The translations under genes and the position numbers were made by a program. This document shows, piece by piece, positions 47,352 to 60,098 of a stretch of 64,000 nucleotides of DNA; the stretch's first letter is position 1; the number at the start of each line of letters is the position of its first letter. Origin of the DNA: Triglochin maritima. Taxonomy: Eukaryota; Streptophyta; Magnoliopsida; Alismatales; Juncaginaceae. Below the pieces are notes generated by a model. The model was not told the DNA's origin and ran no database searches. It saw only the letters and a program-made list of their open reading frames with translations. Location: positions 29,099,493-29,163,492 of the forward strand of contig OY821793.1 of NCBI GenBank assembly GCA_963682175.1. Reading direction: 5' to 3'.

Positions 47352-48262
47352 AAGTTCCATAAACCGTGGTTGGGCCGCCTAAAGACCACTTAGAAACTAG
47401 GTGTGGGGCTGGCCACATGCCACGCGTGGAGCTGGCCAAAGGCCACTCCGTTGCCACCCTGCATGCCAACACCAAATCGGCTGCGCCTCGCGCATCCGAC
47501 CTCCAAATCGAGCGTTCTAACATTCATCACGTAGACAATTCATCCCTCTATCTGACCCTAAAATTTCAGAGCAAACGCCCTAGTATTCGGGGTCGCGCCT
47601 CCTCCAAGAAGACGCAGCTCCCTACCAGCCACGCCCCCACATCATCAGCATTCTTTATCTCGTCGCGCCTCGCCCTACATACATCTAAATCGGCCATTCT
47701 AAGAGGAGTTACCCATCCACTCCTCCTCACTATGTGCTCGGGTGCCCAAATATAGACTAAGGCTCACCTAAGGTCCACTCAGGCCATTGCTTGGGGCAAA
47801 CGATGCGGCAGCTTCCACTTTGCCCGCGGGCAACACCCATGGACTTCCAAACGCGTTTTGGAAGCGAATGGGGTAGGCAACAACCGTGGGAATCCAAGCA
47901 TGGGCACGAGCAACGTCCCAAAGAACTTTCCCCACGAGAAACCCCCATTCCCTTCCGGACGCGTTCGGAAGTGCACTGGAAGGCAACAACCTTGGGCATC
48001 CGAGCACGTCGAAGAGCAACGTCCACAGGCACCCTGGTCTTTGCCCACGAGCAACCCCCATTTCACCTACAAGTGCGCTTTCACTTCCAAACGTGTTTTG
48101 GAAGCGAATGCCGCAGGCCACTGCCGCGAGCACACACTAGGCCCTAGCGTGGCGCTGACACGCCAACTATGACAACACTAGGATAGTGTCCATCGCCCGA
48201 CCGCCAAATCACTCCGAGATGGGTGCGCCTCGTAGATAACGCGGATGGATATGTCGGGTCCT
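47352..48262 (+). repeat. Satellite monomer 53 (911 bp, type C)
   Basis: First C copy: 'cttggggcaaacg', 'gggaatccaagc', 'gggcatccgagc', 'caccctggtc', 'gacacgcc', 'ctaggatagtg'. Private: 'ccctgcatgcc', 'aacattcatcac', 'ttctttatctcg'. Confidence 0.97.
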
Positions 48263-49172
48263 AAGTTCCATAAACCGTGGTTGGGCCGCCTAAAGACCAC
48301 TTAGAAACTAGGTGTGGGGCTGGCCACATGCCACGCGTGGAGCTGGCCAAAGGCCACTCCGTCGCCACCCTGCAGGCCAACACCAAATCGGCTGCGCCTC
48401 GAGCATCCGACCTCCAAATTGAGCGTTCTAACTTGCATCACGTAGCAAATTCATCCCTCTATCTACCCCTAAAATATCAGAGCAAACGTCCTAGTATTCG
48501 GGGTCGCGCCTCCTCCAAGAAGACATAGCTCCCTACCAGCCACGCCCCCACATCATCAGCATTCTTCATCTCATCGCGCCTCGCCCTACATACATCTAAA
48601 TCGGCCATTCTAAGAGGAGTTACCCATCCACTCCTCCTCACTATGTGCTCGGGTGCCCAAATATAGACTAAGGCTCACCTAAGGTCCACTCAGGCCATTG
48701 CTTGGGACAAACGATGCGGCAGCTTCCACTTTGCCCGCGGGCAACACCCATGGACTTCCAAACGCGTTTTGGAAGCGAATGGGGTAGGCAACAACCGTGG
48801 GAACCCAAGCATGGGCACGAGCAACGTCCCAAAGAACTTTCCCCACGAGAAACCCCCATTACCTTCCGGACGCGTTCGGAAGTGTACTGGAAGGCAACAA
48901 CCTTGGGCAACCGAGCACGTCGAAGAGCAACGTCCACAGGCACCTTGGTCTTTGCCCACGAGCAACCCCCATTTCACCTACAAGTGCACTTTCACTTCCA
49001 AACGTGTTTTGGAAGCGAATGCCGCAGGCCACTGCCGTGAGCACACACTAGGCCCAAGCGTGGTGCTGACATGCCAACTATGAAAACACTAGGCTAGTGT
49101 CCATCGCCCGACCGCCAAATCACTCCGACATGGGTGCGCCTCGTAGATAATGCGGATGATATGTGGGGTCCT
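48263..49172 (+). repeat. Satellite monomer 54 (910 bp, type A)
   Basis: Type A with one-base deletion 'gcggatgatatg', shared with 55, 59 and 62. 'gaagtgtactgg' is shared only with 55. Private: 'ctatctacccc'. Confidence 0.97.
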
Positions 49173-50082
49173 AAGTTCCATAAACCGTGGTTGGGCCGCC
49201 TAAAGACCACTTAGAAACTAGGTGTGGGGCTGGCCACATGCCACGCGTGGAGCTGGCCAAAGGCCACTCCGTCGCCACCCTGCAGGCCAACACCAAATCG
49301 GCTACGGCTCGAGCATGCAACCTCAAAATCGAGCGTTCTAACTTGCATCACGTAGAAAATTCATCCCTCTATCTGCCCCTAAAATTTCAGAGCAAACGCC
49401 CTAGTATTCGGGGTCGCGCCTCCTCCAAGAAGACGCAGCTCCCTACCAGCCACGCCCCCACATCATCAGCATTCTTCATCTCATCGCGCCTCGCCCTACA
49501 TACATCTAAATCGGCCATTCTAAGAGGACTTACCCATCCAGTCCTCCTCACTATGTGCTCGGGTGCCCAAATATAGACTAAGGCTCACCTAAGGTCCACT
49601 CAGGCCATTGCTTGGGACAAACGATGCGGCAGCTTCCACTTTGCCCGCGGGCAACACCCATGGACTTCCAAACGCGTTTTGGAAGCGAATGGGGTAGGCA
49701 ACAACCGTGGGAACCCAAGCATGGGCACGAGCAACGTCCCAAAGAACTTTCCCCACGAGAAACCCCCATTACCTTCCGGACGCGTTCGGAAGTGTACTGG
49801 AAGGCAACAACCTTGGGCAACCGAGCACGTCGAAGAGCAACGTCCACAGGCACCTTGGTCTTTGCCCACGAGCAACCCCCATTTCACCTACAAGTGCACT
49901 TTCACTTCCAAACGTGTTTTGGAAGCGAATGCCGCAGGCCACTGCCGTGAGCACACACTAGGCCCAAGCGTGGTGCTGACATGCCAACTATGAAAACACT
50001 AGGCTAGTGTCCATCGCCCGACCGCCAAATCACTCCGACATGGGTGCGCCTCGTAGATAATGCGGATGATATGTGGGGTCCT
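49173..50082 (+). repeat. Satellite monomer 55 (910 bp, B/A chimera)
   Basis: Front half is type B ('catgcaacctcaaaatc', 'gaggacttacc', 'catccagtcc'). From 49751 on it matches monomer 54 in every marker checked. The switch lies between 49541 and 49751. Private: 'gctacggctcg'. Confidence 0.95.
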
Positions 50083-50993
50083 AAGTTCCATAAACCGTGG
50101 TTGGGCCGCCTAAAGACCACTTAGAAACTAGGTGTGGGGCTGGCCACATGCCACGCGTGGAGCTGGCCAAAGGCCACTCCGTCGCCACCCTGCAGGCCAA
50201 CACCAAATCGGCTACGCCTCGAGCATGCAACCTCAAAATCGAGCGTTCTAACTTGCATCACGTAGCAAATTCATCCCTCTATCTGCCCCTAAAATTTCAG
50301 AGCAAACGCCCTAGTATTCGGGGTCGCGCCTCCTCCAAGAAGACGCAGCTCCCTACCAGCCACGCCCCCACATCATCAGCATTCTTCATCTCATCGCGCC
50401 TCGCCCTACATACATCTAAATCGGCCATTCTAAGAGGACTTACCCATCCAGTCCTCCTCACTATGTGCTCGGGTGCCCAAATATAGACTAAGGCTCACCT
50501 AAGGTCCACTCAGGCCATTGCTTGGGACAAACGATGCGGCAGCTTCCACTTTGCCCGCGGGCAACACCCATGGACTTCCAAACGCGTTTTGGAAGCGAAT
50601 GGGGTAGGCAACAACCGTGGGAACCCAAGCATGGGCACGAGCAACGTCCCAAAGAACTTTCCTCACGAGAAACCCCCATTCCCTTCCGGACGCGTTCGGA
50701 AGTGCACTGGAAGGCAACAACCTTGGGCATCCGAGCACGTCGAAGAGCAACGTCCACAGGCACCCTGGTCTTTGCCCACGAGCAACCCCCATTTCACCTA
50801 CAAGTGCGCTTTCACTTCCAAACGTGTTTTGGAAGCGAATGCCGCAGGCCACTGCCGCGAGCACACACTAGGCCCTAGCGTGGCGCTGACACGCCAACTA
50901 TGACAACACTAGGATAGTGTCCATCGCCCGACCGCCAAATCACTCCGAGATGGGTGCGCCTCGTAGATAACGCGGATGGATATGTGGGGTCCT
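50083..50993 (+). repeat. Satellite monomer 56 (911 bp, B/C chimera)
   Basis: Front as monomer 55 including 'catccagtcc', then 'tttcctcacg' (B). The tail is C-like: 'gggcatccgagc', 'caccctggtc', 'ctaggatagtg'. It looks like a three-part mosaic. Confidence 0.95.
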
Positions 50994-51904
50994 AAGTTCC
51001 ATAAACCGTGGTTGGGCCGCCTAAAGACCACTTAGAAACTAGGTGTGGGGCTGGCCACATGCCACGCGTGGAGCTGGCCAAAGGCCACTCCGTCGCCACC
51101 CTGCAGGCCAACACCAAATCGGCTGCGCCTCGAGCATCCGACCTCCAAATTGAGCGTTCTAACTTGCATCACGTAGACAATTCATCCCTCTATCTGCCCC
51201 TAAAATATCAGAGCAAACGTCCTAGTATTCGGGGTCGCGCCTCCTCCAAGAAGACATAGCTCCCTACCAGCCACGCCCCCACATCATCAGCATTCTTCAT
51301 CTCATCGCGCCTCGCCCTACATACATCTAAATCGGCCATTCTAAGAGGAGTTACCCATCCACTCCTCCTCACTATGTGCTCGGGTGCCCAAATATAGACT
51401 AAGGCTCACCTAAGGTCCACTCAGGCCATTGCTTGGGACAAACGATGCGGCAGCTTCCACTTTGCCCGCGGGCAACACCCATGGACTTCTAAACGCGTTT
51501 TGGAAGCGAATGGGGTAGGCAACAACCGTGGGAACCCAAGCATGGGCACGAGCAACGTCCCAAAGAACTTTCCCCACGAGAAACCCCCATTACCTTCCGG
51601 ACGCGTTCGGAAGTGCACTGGAAGGCAACAACCTTGGGCAACCGAGCACGTCGAAGAGCAACGTCCACAGGCACCTTGGTCTTTGCCCACGAGCAACCCC
51701 CATTTCACCTACAAGTGCACTTTCACTTCCAAACGTGTTTTGGAAGCGAATGCCGCAGGCCACTGCCGTGAGCACACACTAGGCCCTAGCGTGGCGCTGA
51801 CACGCCAACTATGACAACACTAGGCTAGTGTCCATCGCCCGACCGCCAAATCACTCCGAGATGGGTGCGCCTCGTAGATAACGCGGATGGATATGTGGGG
51901 TCCT
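50994..51904 (+). repeat. Satellite monomer 57 (911 bp, type A)
   Basis: Type A with the alternative tail 'ctagcgtggcgctgacacg', as in monomer 65 eight monomers downstream. Private: 'gacttctaaacgcg'. Confidence 0.97.
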
Positions 51905-52813
51905 AAGTTCCATAAACCGTGGTTGGGCCGCCTAAAGACCACTTAGAAACTAGGTGTGGGGCTGGCCACATGCCACGCGTGGAGCTGGCCAAAGGCCACT
52001 CCGTCGCCACCCTGCAGGCCAACACCAAATCGGCTGCGCCTCGAGCATGCAACCTCAAAATCGAGCGTTCTAACTTGCATCACGTAGCAAATTCATCCCT
52101 CTATCTGCCCCTAAAATTTCAGAGCAAACGCCCTAGTATTCGGGGTCGCGCCTCCCCAAGAAGACGCAGCTCCCTACCAGCCACGCCCCCACATCATCAG
52201 CATTCTTCATCTCATCGCGCCTCGCCCTACATACATCTAAATCGGCCATTCTAAGAGGACTTACCCATCCACTCCTCCTCACTATGTGCTCGGGTGCCCA
52301 AATATAGACTAAGGCTCACCTAAGGTCCACTCAGGCCTTTGCTTGGGACAAACGATGCGGCAGCTTCCACTTTGCCCGCGGGCAACACCCATGGACTTCC
52401 AAACGCGTTTTGGAAGCCAATGGGGTAGGCAACAACCGTGGGAACCCAAGCATGGGCACGAGCAACGTCCCAAAGAACTTTCCTCACGAGAAACCCCCAT
52501 TCCCTTCCGGACGCGTTCGGAAGTGCACTGGAAGGCAACAACCTTGGGCAACCGAGCACGTCGAAGAGCAACGTCCACAGGCACCCTGGTCTTTGCCCAC
52601 GAGCAACCCCCATTTCACCTACAAGTGCGCTTTCACTTCCAAACGTGTTTTGGAAGCGAATGCCGCAGCCACTGCCGCGAGCACACACTAGGCCCTAGCG
52701 TGGCGCTGACACGCCAACTATGACAACACTAGGATAGTGTCCATCGCCCGACCGCCAAATCACTCCGAGATGGGTGCGCCTCGTAGATAACGCGGATGGA
52801 TATGTGGGGTCCT
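51905..52813 (+). repeat. Satellite monomer 58 (909 bp, type B)
   Basis: Type B with two private one-base deletions ('cgcctccccaag', 'ccgcagccactg'). 'caggcctttgc' is shared only with monomer 66. Confidence 0.97.
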
Positions 52814-53723
52814 AAGTTCCATAAACCGTGGTTGGGCCGCCTAAAGACCACTTAGAAACTAGGTGTGGGGCTGGCCACATGCCACGCGTGGAGCTGGCCA
52901 AAGGCCACTCCGTCGCCACCCTGCAGGCCAACACCAAATCGGCTGCGCCTCGAGCATCCGACTTCCAAATTGAGCGTTCTAACTTGCATCACGTAGACAA
53001 TTCATCCCTCTATCTGCCCCTAAAATATCAGAGCAAACGTCCTAGTATTCGGGGTCGCGCCTCCTCCAAGAAGACATAGCTCCCTACCAGCCACGCCCCC
53101 ACATCATCAGCATTCTTCATCTCATCGCGCCTCGCCCTACATACATCTAAATCGGCCATTCTAAGAGGAGTTACCCATCCACTCCTCCTCACTATGTGCT
53201 CGGGTGCCCAAATATAGACTAAGGCTCACCTAAGGTCCACTCAGGCCATTGCTTGGGACAAACGATGCGGCAGCTTCCACTTTGCCCGCGGGCAACACCC
53301 ACGGACTTCCAAACGCGTTTTGGAAGCGAATGGGGTAGGCAACAACCGTGGGAACCCAAGCATGGGCACGAGCAACGTCCCAAAGAACTTTCCCCACGAG
53401 AAACCCCCATTACCTTCCGGACGCGTTCGGAAGTGCACTGGAAGGCAACAACCTTGGGCAACCGAGCACGTCGAAGAGCAACGTCCACAGGCACCTTGGT
53501 CTTTGCCCACGAGCAACCCCCATTTCACCTACAAGTGCACTTTCACTTCCAAACGTGTTTTGGAAGCGAATGCCGCAGGCCACTGCCGTGAGCACACACT
53601 AGGCCCAAGCGTGGTGCTGACATGCCAACTATGAAAACACTAGGCTAGTGTCCATCGCCCGACCGCCAAATTACTCCGACATGGGTGCGCCTCGTAGATA
53701 ATGCGGATGATATGTGGGGTCCT
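52814..53723 (+). repeat. Satellite monomer 59 (910 bp, type A)
   Basis: First monomer of a 2732 bp A-B-C unit. 'cgacttccaaat' and 'cacccacggac' are shared with 62. Private: 'gccaaattactcc'. Confidence 0.97.
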
Positions 53724-54634
53724 AAGTTCCATAAACCGTGGTTGGGCCGCCTAAAGACCACTTAGAAACTAGGTGTGGGGCTGGCCACATGCCACGCGTG
53801 GAGCTGGCCAAAGGCCACTCCGTCGCCACCCTGCAGCCCAACACCAAATCGGCTACGCCTCGAGCATGCAACCTCAAAATCGAGCGTTCTAACTTGCATC
53901 ACGTAGCAAATTCATCCCTCTATCTGCCCCTAAAATTTCAGAGCAAACGCCCTAGTATTCGGGGTCGCGCCTCCTCCAAGAAGACGCAGCTCCCTACCAG
54001 CCACGCCCCCACATCATCAGCATTCTTCATCTCATCGCGCCTCGCCCTACATACATCTAAATCGGCCATTCTAAGAGGACTTACCCATCCACTCCTCCTC
54101 ACTATGTGCTCGGGTGCCCAAATATAGACTAAGGCTCACCTAAGGTCCACTCAGGCCATTGCTTGGGACAAACGATGCGGCAGCTTCCACTTTGCCCGCG
54201 GGCAACACCCATGGACTTCCAAACGCGTTTTGGAAGCCAATGGGGTAGGCAACAACCGTGGGAACCCAAGCATGGGCACGAGCAACGTCCCAAAGAACTT
54301 TCCTCACGAGAAACCCCCATTCCCTTCCGGACGCGTTCGGAAGTGCACTGGAAGGCAACAACCTTGGGCAACCGAGCACGTCGAAGAGCAACGTCCACAG
54401 GCACCCTGGTCTTTGCCCATGAGCAACCCCCATTTCACCTACAAGTGCGCTTTCACTTCCAAACGTGTTTTGGAAGCGAATGCCGCAGGCCACTGCCGCG
54501 AGCACACACTAGGCCCTAGCGTGGCGCTGACACGCCAACTATGACAACACTAGGCTAGTGTCCATCGCCCGACCGCCAAATCACTCCGAGATGGGTGCGC
54601 CTCGTAGATAACGCGGATGGATATGTGGGGTCCT
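53724..54634 (+). repeat. Satellite monomer 60 (911 bp, type B)
   Basis: Type B; 'ccctgcagcccaac' is shared only with monomer 63. Private: 'tgcccatgagcaac'. Confidence 0.97.
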
Positions 54635-55545
54635 AAGTTCCATAAACCGTGGTTGGGCCGCCTAAAGACCACTTAGAAACTAGGTGTGGGGCTGGCCACA
54701 TGCCACGCGTGTAGCTGGCCAAAGGCCACTCCGTCGCCACCCTGCAGGCCAACACCAAATCGGCTGCCCCTCGCGCATCCGACCTCCAAATCGAGCGTTC
54801 TAACATGCATCACGTAGACAATTCATCCCGCTATCTGACCCTAAAATTTCAGAGCAAACGCCCTAGTATTCGGGGTCGCGCCTCCTCCAAGAAGACGCAG
54901 CTCCCTACCAGCCACGCCCCCACATCATCAGCATTCTTCATCTCGTCGCGCCTCGCCCTACATACATCTAAATCGGCCATTCTAAGAGGAGTTACCCATC
55001 CACTCCTCCTCACTATGTGCTCGGGTGCCCAAATATAGACTAAGGCTCACCTAAGGTCCACTCAGGCCATTGCTTGGGGCAAACGATGCGGCAGCTTCCA
55101 CTTTGCCCGCGGGCAACACCCATGGACTTCCAAACGCGTTTTGGAAGCGAATGGGGTAGGCAACAACCGTGGGAATCCAAGCATGGGCACGAGCAACGTA
55201 CCAAAGAACTTTCCCCACGAGAAACCCCCATTCCCTTCCGGACGCGTTCGGAAGTGCACTGGAAGGCAACAACCTTGGGCATCCGAGCACGTCGAAGAGC
55301 AACGTCCACAGGCACCCTGGTCTTTGCCCACGAGCAACCCCCATTTCACCTACAAGTGAGCTTTCACTTCCAAACGTGTTTTGGAAGCGAATGCCGCAGG
55401 CCACTGCCGCGAGCACACACTAGGCCCTAGCGTGGCGCTGACACGCCAACTATGACAACACTAGGATAGTGTCCATCGCCCGACCGCCAAATCACTCCGA
55501 GATGGGTGCGCCTCGTAGATAACGCGGATGGATATGTGGGGTCCT
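54635..55545 (+). repeat. Satellite monomer 61 (911 bp, type C)
   Basis: Type C with 'gcgtgtagctgg', 'gctgcccctcgcgc', 'atcccgctatctg' shared with 64. Private: 'aacgtaccaaag', 'acaagtgagc'. Confidence 0.97.
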
Positions 55546-56455
55546 AAGTTCCATAAACCGTGGTTGGGCCGCCGAAAGACCACTTAGAAACTAGGTGTGG
55601 GGCTGGCCACATGCCACGCGTGGAGCTGGCCAAAGGCCACTCCGTCGCCACCCTGCAGGCCAACACCAAATCGGCTGCGCCTCGAGCATCCGACTTCCAA
55701 ATAGAGCGTTCTAACTTGCATCACGTAGACAATTCATCCCTCTATCTGCCCCTAAAATATCAGAGCAAACGTCCTAGTATTCGGGGTCGCGCCTCCTCCA
55801 AGAAGACATAGCTCCCTACCAGCCACGCCCCCACATCATCAGCATTCTTCATCTCATCGCGCCTCGCCCTACATACATCTAAATCGGCCATTCTAAGAGG
55901 AGTTACCCATCCACTCCTCCTCACTATGTGCTCGGGTGCCCAAATATAGACTAAGGCTCACCTAAGGTCCACTCAGGCCATTGCTTGGGACAAACGATGC
56001 GGCAGCTTCCACTTTGCCCGCGGGCAACACCCACGGACTTCCAAACGCGTTTTGGAAGCGAATGGGGTAGGCAACAACCGTGGGAACCCAAGCATGGGCA
56101 CGAGCAACGTCCCAAAGAACTTTCCCCACGAGAAACCCCCATTACCTTCCGGACGCGTTCGGAAGTGCACTGGAAGGCAACAACCTTGGGCAACCGAGCA
56201 CGTCGAAGAGCAACGTCCACAGGCACCTTGGTCTTTCCCCACGAGCAACCCCCATTTCACCTACAAGTGCACTTTCACTTCCAAACGTGTTTTGGAAGCG
56301 AATGCCGCAGGCCACTGCCGTGAGCACACACTAGGCCCAAGCGTGGTGCTGACATGCCAACTATGAAAACACTAGGCTAGTGTCCATCGCCCGACCGCCA
56401 AATCACTCCGACATGGGTGCGCCTCGTAGATAATGCGGATGATATGTGGGGTCCT
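55546..56455 (+). repeat. Satellite monomer 62 (910 bp, type A)
   Basis: Counterpart of 59. Differs by 'gccgccgaaag', 'caaatagagcg', 'gtctttccccac' and 'caaatcactcc'. Confidence 0.97.
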
Positions 56456-57366
56456 AAGTTCCATAAACCGTGGTTGGGCCGCCTAAAGACCACTTAGAAA
56501 CTAGGTGTGGGGCTGGCCACATGCCACGCGTGGAGCTGGCCAAAGGCCACTCCGTCGCCACCCTGCAGCCCAACACCAAATCGGCTACGCCTCGAGCATG
56601 CAACCTCAAAATCGAGCGTTCTAACTTGCATCACGTAGCAAATTCATCCCTCTATCTGCCCCTAAAATTTCAGAGCAAACGCCCTAGTATTCGGGGTCGC
56701 GCCTCCTCCAAGAAGACGCAGCTCCCTACCAGCCACGCCCCCACATCATCAGCATTCTTCATCTCATCGCGCCTCGCCCTACATACATCTAAATCGGCCA
56801 TTCTAAGAGGACTTACCCATCCACTCCTCCTCACTATGTGCTCGGGTGCCCAAATATAGACTAAGGCTCACCTAAGGTCCACTCAGGCCATTGCTTGGGA
56901 CAAACGATGCGGCAGCTTCCACTTTGCCCGCGGGCAACACCCATGGACTTCCAAACGCGTTTTGGAAGCCAATGGGGTAGGCAACAACCGTGGGAACCCA
57001 AGCATGGGCACGAGCAACGTCCCAAAGAACTTTCCTCACGAGAAACCCCCATTCCCTTCCGGACGCGTTCGGAAGTGCACTGGAAGGCAACAACCTTGGG
57101 CAACCGAGCACGTCGAAGAGCAACGTCCACAGGCACCCTGGTCTTTGCCCACGAGCAACCCCCATTTCACCTACAAGTGCGCTTTCACTTCCAAACGTGT
57201 TTTGGAAGCGAATGCCGCAGGCCACTGCCGCGAGCACACACTAGGCCCTAGCGTGGCGCTGACACGCCAACTATGACAACACTAGGCTAGTGTCCATCGC
57301 CCGACCGCCAAATCACTCCGAGATGGGTGCGCCTCGTAGATAACGCGGATGGATATGTGGGGTCCT
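56456..57366 (+). repeat. Satellite monomer 63 (911 bp, type B)
   Basis: Counterpart of 60. I found one difference ('tgcccacgagcaac'). Confidence 0.97.
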
Positions 57367-58277
57367 AAGTTCCATAAACCGTGGTTGGGCCGCCTAAAGA
57401 CCACTTAGAAACTAGGTGTGGGGCTGGCCACATGCCACGCGTGTAGCTGGCCAAAGGCCACTCCGTCGCCACCCTGCAGGCCAACACCAAATCGGCTGCC
57501 CCTCGCGCATCCGACCTCCAAATCGAGCGTTCTAACATGCATCACGTAGACAATTCATCCCGCTATCTGACCCTAAAATTTCAGAGCAAACGCCCTAGTA
57601 TTCGGGGTCGCGCCTCCTCCAAGAAGACGCAGCTCCCTACCAGCCACGCCCCCACATCATCAGCATTCTTCATCTCGTCGCGCCTCGCCCTACATACATC
57701 TAAATCGGCCATTCTAAGAGGAGTTACCCATCCACTCCTCCTCACTATGTGCTCGGGTGCCCAAATATAGACTAAGGCTCACCTAAGGTCCACTCAGGCC
57801 ATTGCTTGGGGCAAACGATGCGGCAGCTTCCACTTTGCCCGCGGGCAACACCCATGGACTTCCAAACGCGTTTTGGAAGCGAATGGGGTAGGCAACAACC
57901 GTGGGAATCCAAGCATGGGCACGAGCAACGTCCCAAAGAACTTTCCCCACGAGAAACCCCCATTCCCTTCCGGACGCGTTCGGAAGTGCACTGGAAGGCA
58001 ACAACCTTGGGCATCCGAGCACGTCGAAGAGCAACGTCCACAGGCACCCTGGTCTTTGCCCACGAGCAACCCCCATTTCACCTACAAGTGCGCTTTCACT
58101 TCCAAACGTGTTTTGGAAGCGAATGCCGCAGGCCACTGCCGCGAGCACACACTAGGCCCTAGCGTGGCGCTGACACGCCAACTATGACAACACTAGGATA
58201 GTGTCCATCGCCCGACCGCCAAATCACTCCGAGATGGGTGCGCCTCGTAGATAACGCGGATGGATATGTGGGGTCCT
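57367..58277 (+). repeat. Satellite monomer 64 (911 bp, type C)
   Basis: Counterpart of 61. I found two differences ('aacgtcccaaag', 'acaagtgcgc'). Confidence 0.97.
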
Positions 58278-59188
58278 AAGTTCCATAAACCGTGGTTGGG
58301 CCGCCTAAAGACCACTTAGAAACTAGGTGTGGGGCTGGCCACATGCCACGCGTGGAGCTGGCCAAAGGCCACTCCGTCGCCACCCTGCAGGCCAACACCA
58401 AATCGGCTGCGCCTCGAGCATCCGACCTCCAAATTGAGCGTTCTAACTTGCATCACGTAGACAATTCATCCCTCTATCTGCCCCTAAAATATCAGAGCAA
58501 ACGTCCTAGTATTCGGGGTCGCGCCTCCTCCAAGAAGACATAGCTCCCTACCAGCCACGCCCCCACATCATCAGCATTCTTCATCTCATCGCGCCTCGCC
58601 CTACATACATCTAAATCGGCCATTCTAAGAGGAGTTACCCATCCACTCCTCCTCACTATGTGCTCGGGTGCCCAAATATAGACTAAGGCTCACCTAAGGT
58701 CCACTCAGGCCATTGCTTGGGACAAACGATGCGGCAGCTTCCACTTTGCCCGCGGGCAACACCCATGGACTTCCAAACGCGTTTTGGAAGCGAATGGGGT
58801 AGGCAACAACCGTGGGAACCCAAGCATGGGCACGAGCAACGTCCCAAAGAACTTTCCCCACGAGAAACCCCCATTACCTTCCGGACGCGTTCGGAAGTGC
58901 ACTGGAAGGCAACAACCTTGGGCAACCGAGCACGTCGAAGAGCAACGTCCACAGGCACCTTGGTCTTTGCCCACGAGCAACCCCCATTTCACCTACAAGT
59001 GCACTTTCACTTCCAAACGTGTTTTGGAAGCGAATGCCGCAGGCCACTGCCGTGAGCACACACTAGGCCCTAGCGTGGCGCTGACACGCCAACTATGACA
59101 ACACTAGGCTAGTGTCCATCGCCCGATCGCCAAATCACTCCGAGATGGGTGCGCCTCGTAGATAACGCGGATGGATATGTGGGGTCCT
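58278..59188 (+). repeat. Satellite monomer 65 (911 bp, type A)
   Basis: Counterpart of 57, including the 'ctagcgtggcgctgacacg' tail. Private: 'cgcccgatcgcc'. Confidence 0.97.
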
Positions 59189-60098
59189 AAGTTCCATAAA
59201 CCGTGGTTGGGCCGCCTAAAGACCACTTAAAACTAGGTGTGGGGCTGGCCACATGCCACGCGTGGAGCTGGCCAAAGGCCACTCCGTCGCCACCCTGCAG
59301 GCCAACACCAAATCGGCTGCGCCTCGAGCATGCAACCTCAAAATCGAGCGTTCTAACTTGCATCACGTAGCAAATTCATCCCTCTATCTGCCCCTAAAAT
59401 TTCAGAGCAAACGCCCTAGTATTCGGGGTCGCGCCTCCTCCAAGAAGACGCAGCTCCCTACCAGCCACGCCCCCACATCATCAGCATTCTTCATCTCATC
59501 GCGCCTCGCCCTACATACATCTAAATCGGCCATTCTAAGAGGACTTACCCATCCACTCCTCCTCACTATGTGCTCGGGTGCCCAAATATAGACTAAGGCT
59601 CACCTAAGGTCCACTCAGGCCTTTGCTTGGGACAAACGATGCGGCAGCTTCCACTTTGCCCGCGGGCAACACCCATGGACTTCCAAACGCGTTTTGGAAG
59701 CCAATGGGGTAGGCAACAACCGTGGGAACCCAAGCATGGGCACGAGCAACGTCCCAAAGAACTTTCCTCACGAGAAACCCCCATTCCCTTCCGGACGCGT
59801 TCGGAAGTGCACTGGAAGGCAACAACCTTGGGCAACCGAGCACGTCGAAGAGCAACGTCCACAGGCACCCTGGTCTTTGCCCACGAGCAACCCCCATTTC
59901 ACCTACAAGTGCGCTTTCACTTCCAAACGTGTTTTGGAAGCGAATGCCGCAGGCCACTGCCGCGAGCACACACTAGGCCCTAGCGTGGCGCTGACACGCC
60001 AACTATGACAACACTAGGCTAGTGTCCATCGCCCGACCGCCAAATCACTCCGAGATGGGTGCGCCTCGTAGATAACGCGGATGGATATGTGGGGTCCT
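59189..60098 (+). repeat. Satellite monomer 66 (910 bp, type B)
   Basis: Counterpart of 58 ('caggcctttgc') without its two deletions, but with its own deletion at 'ccacttaaaactagg'. Confidence 0.97.
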
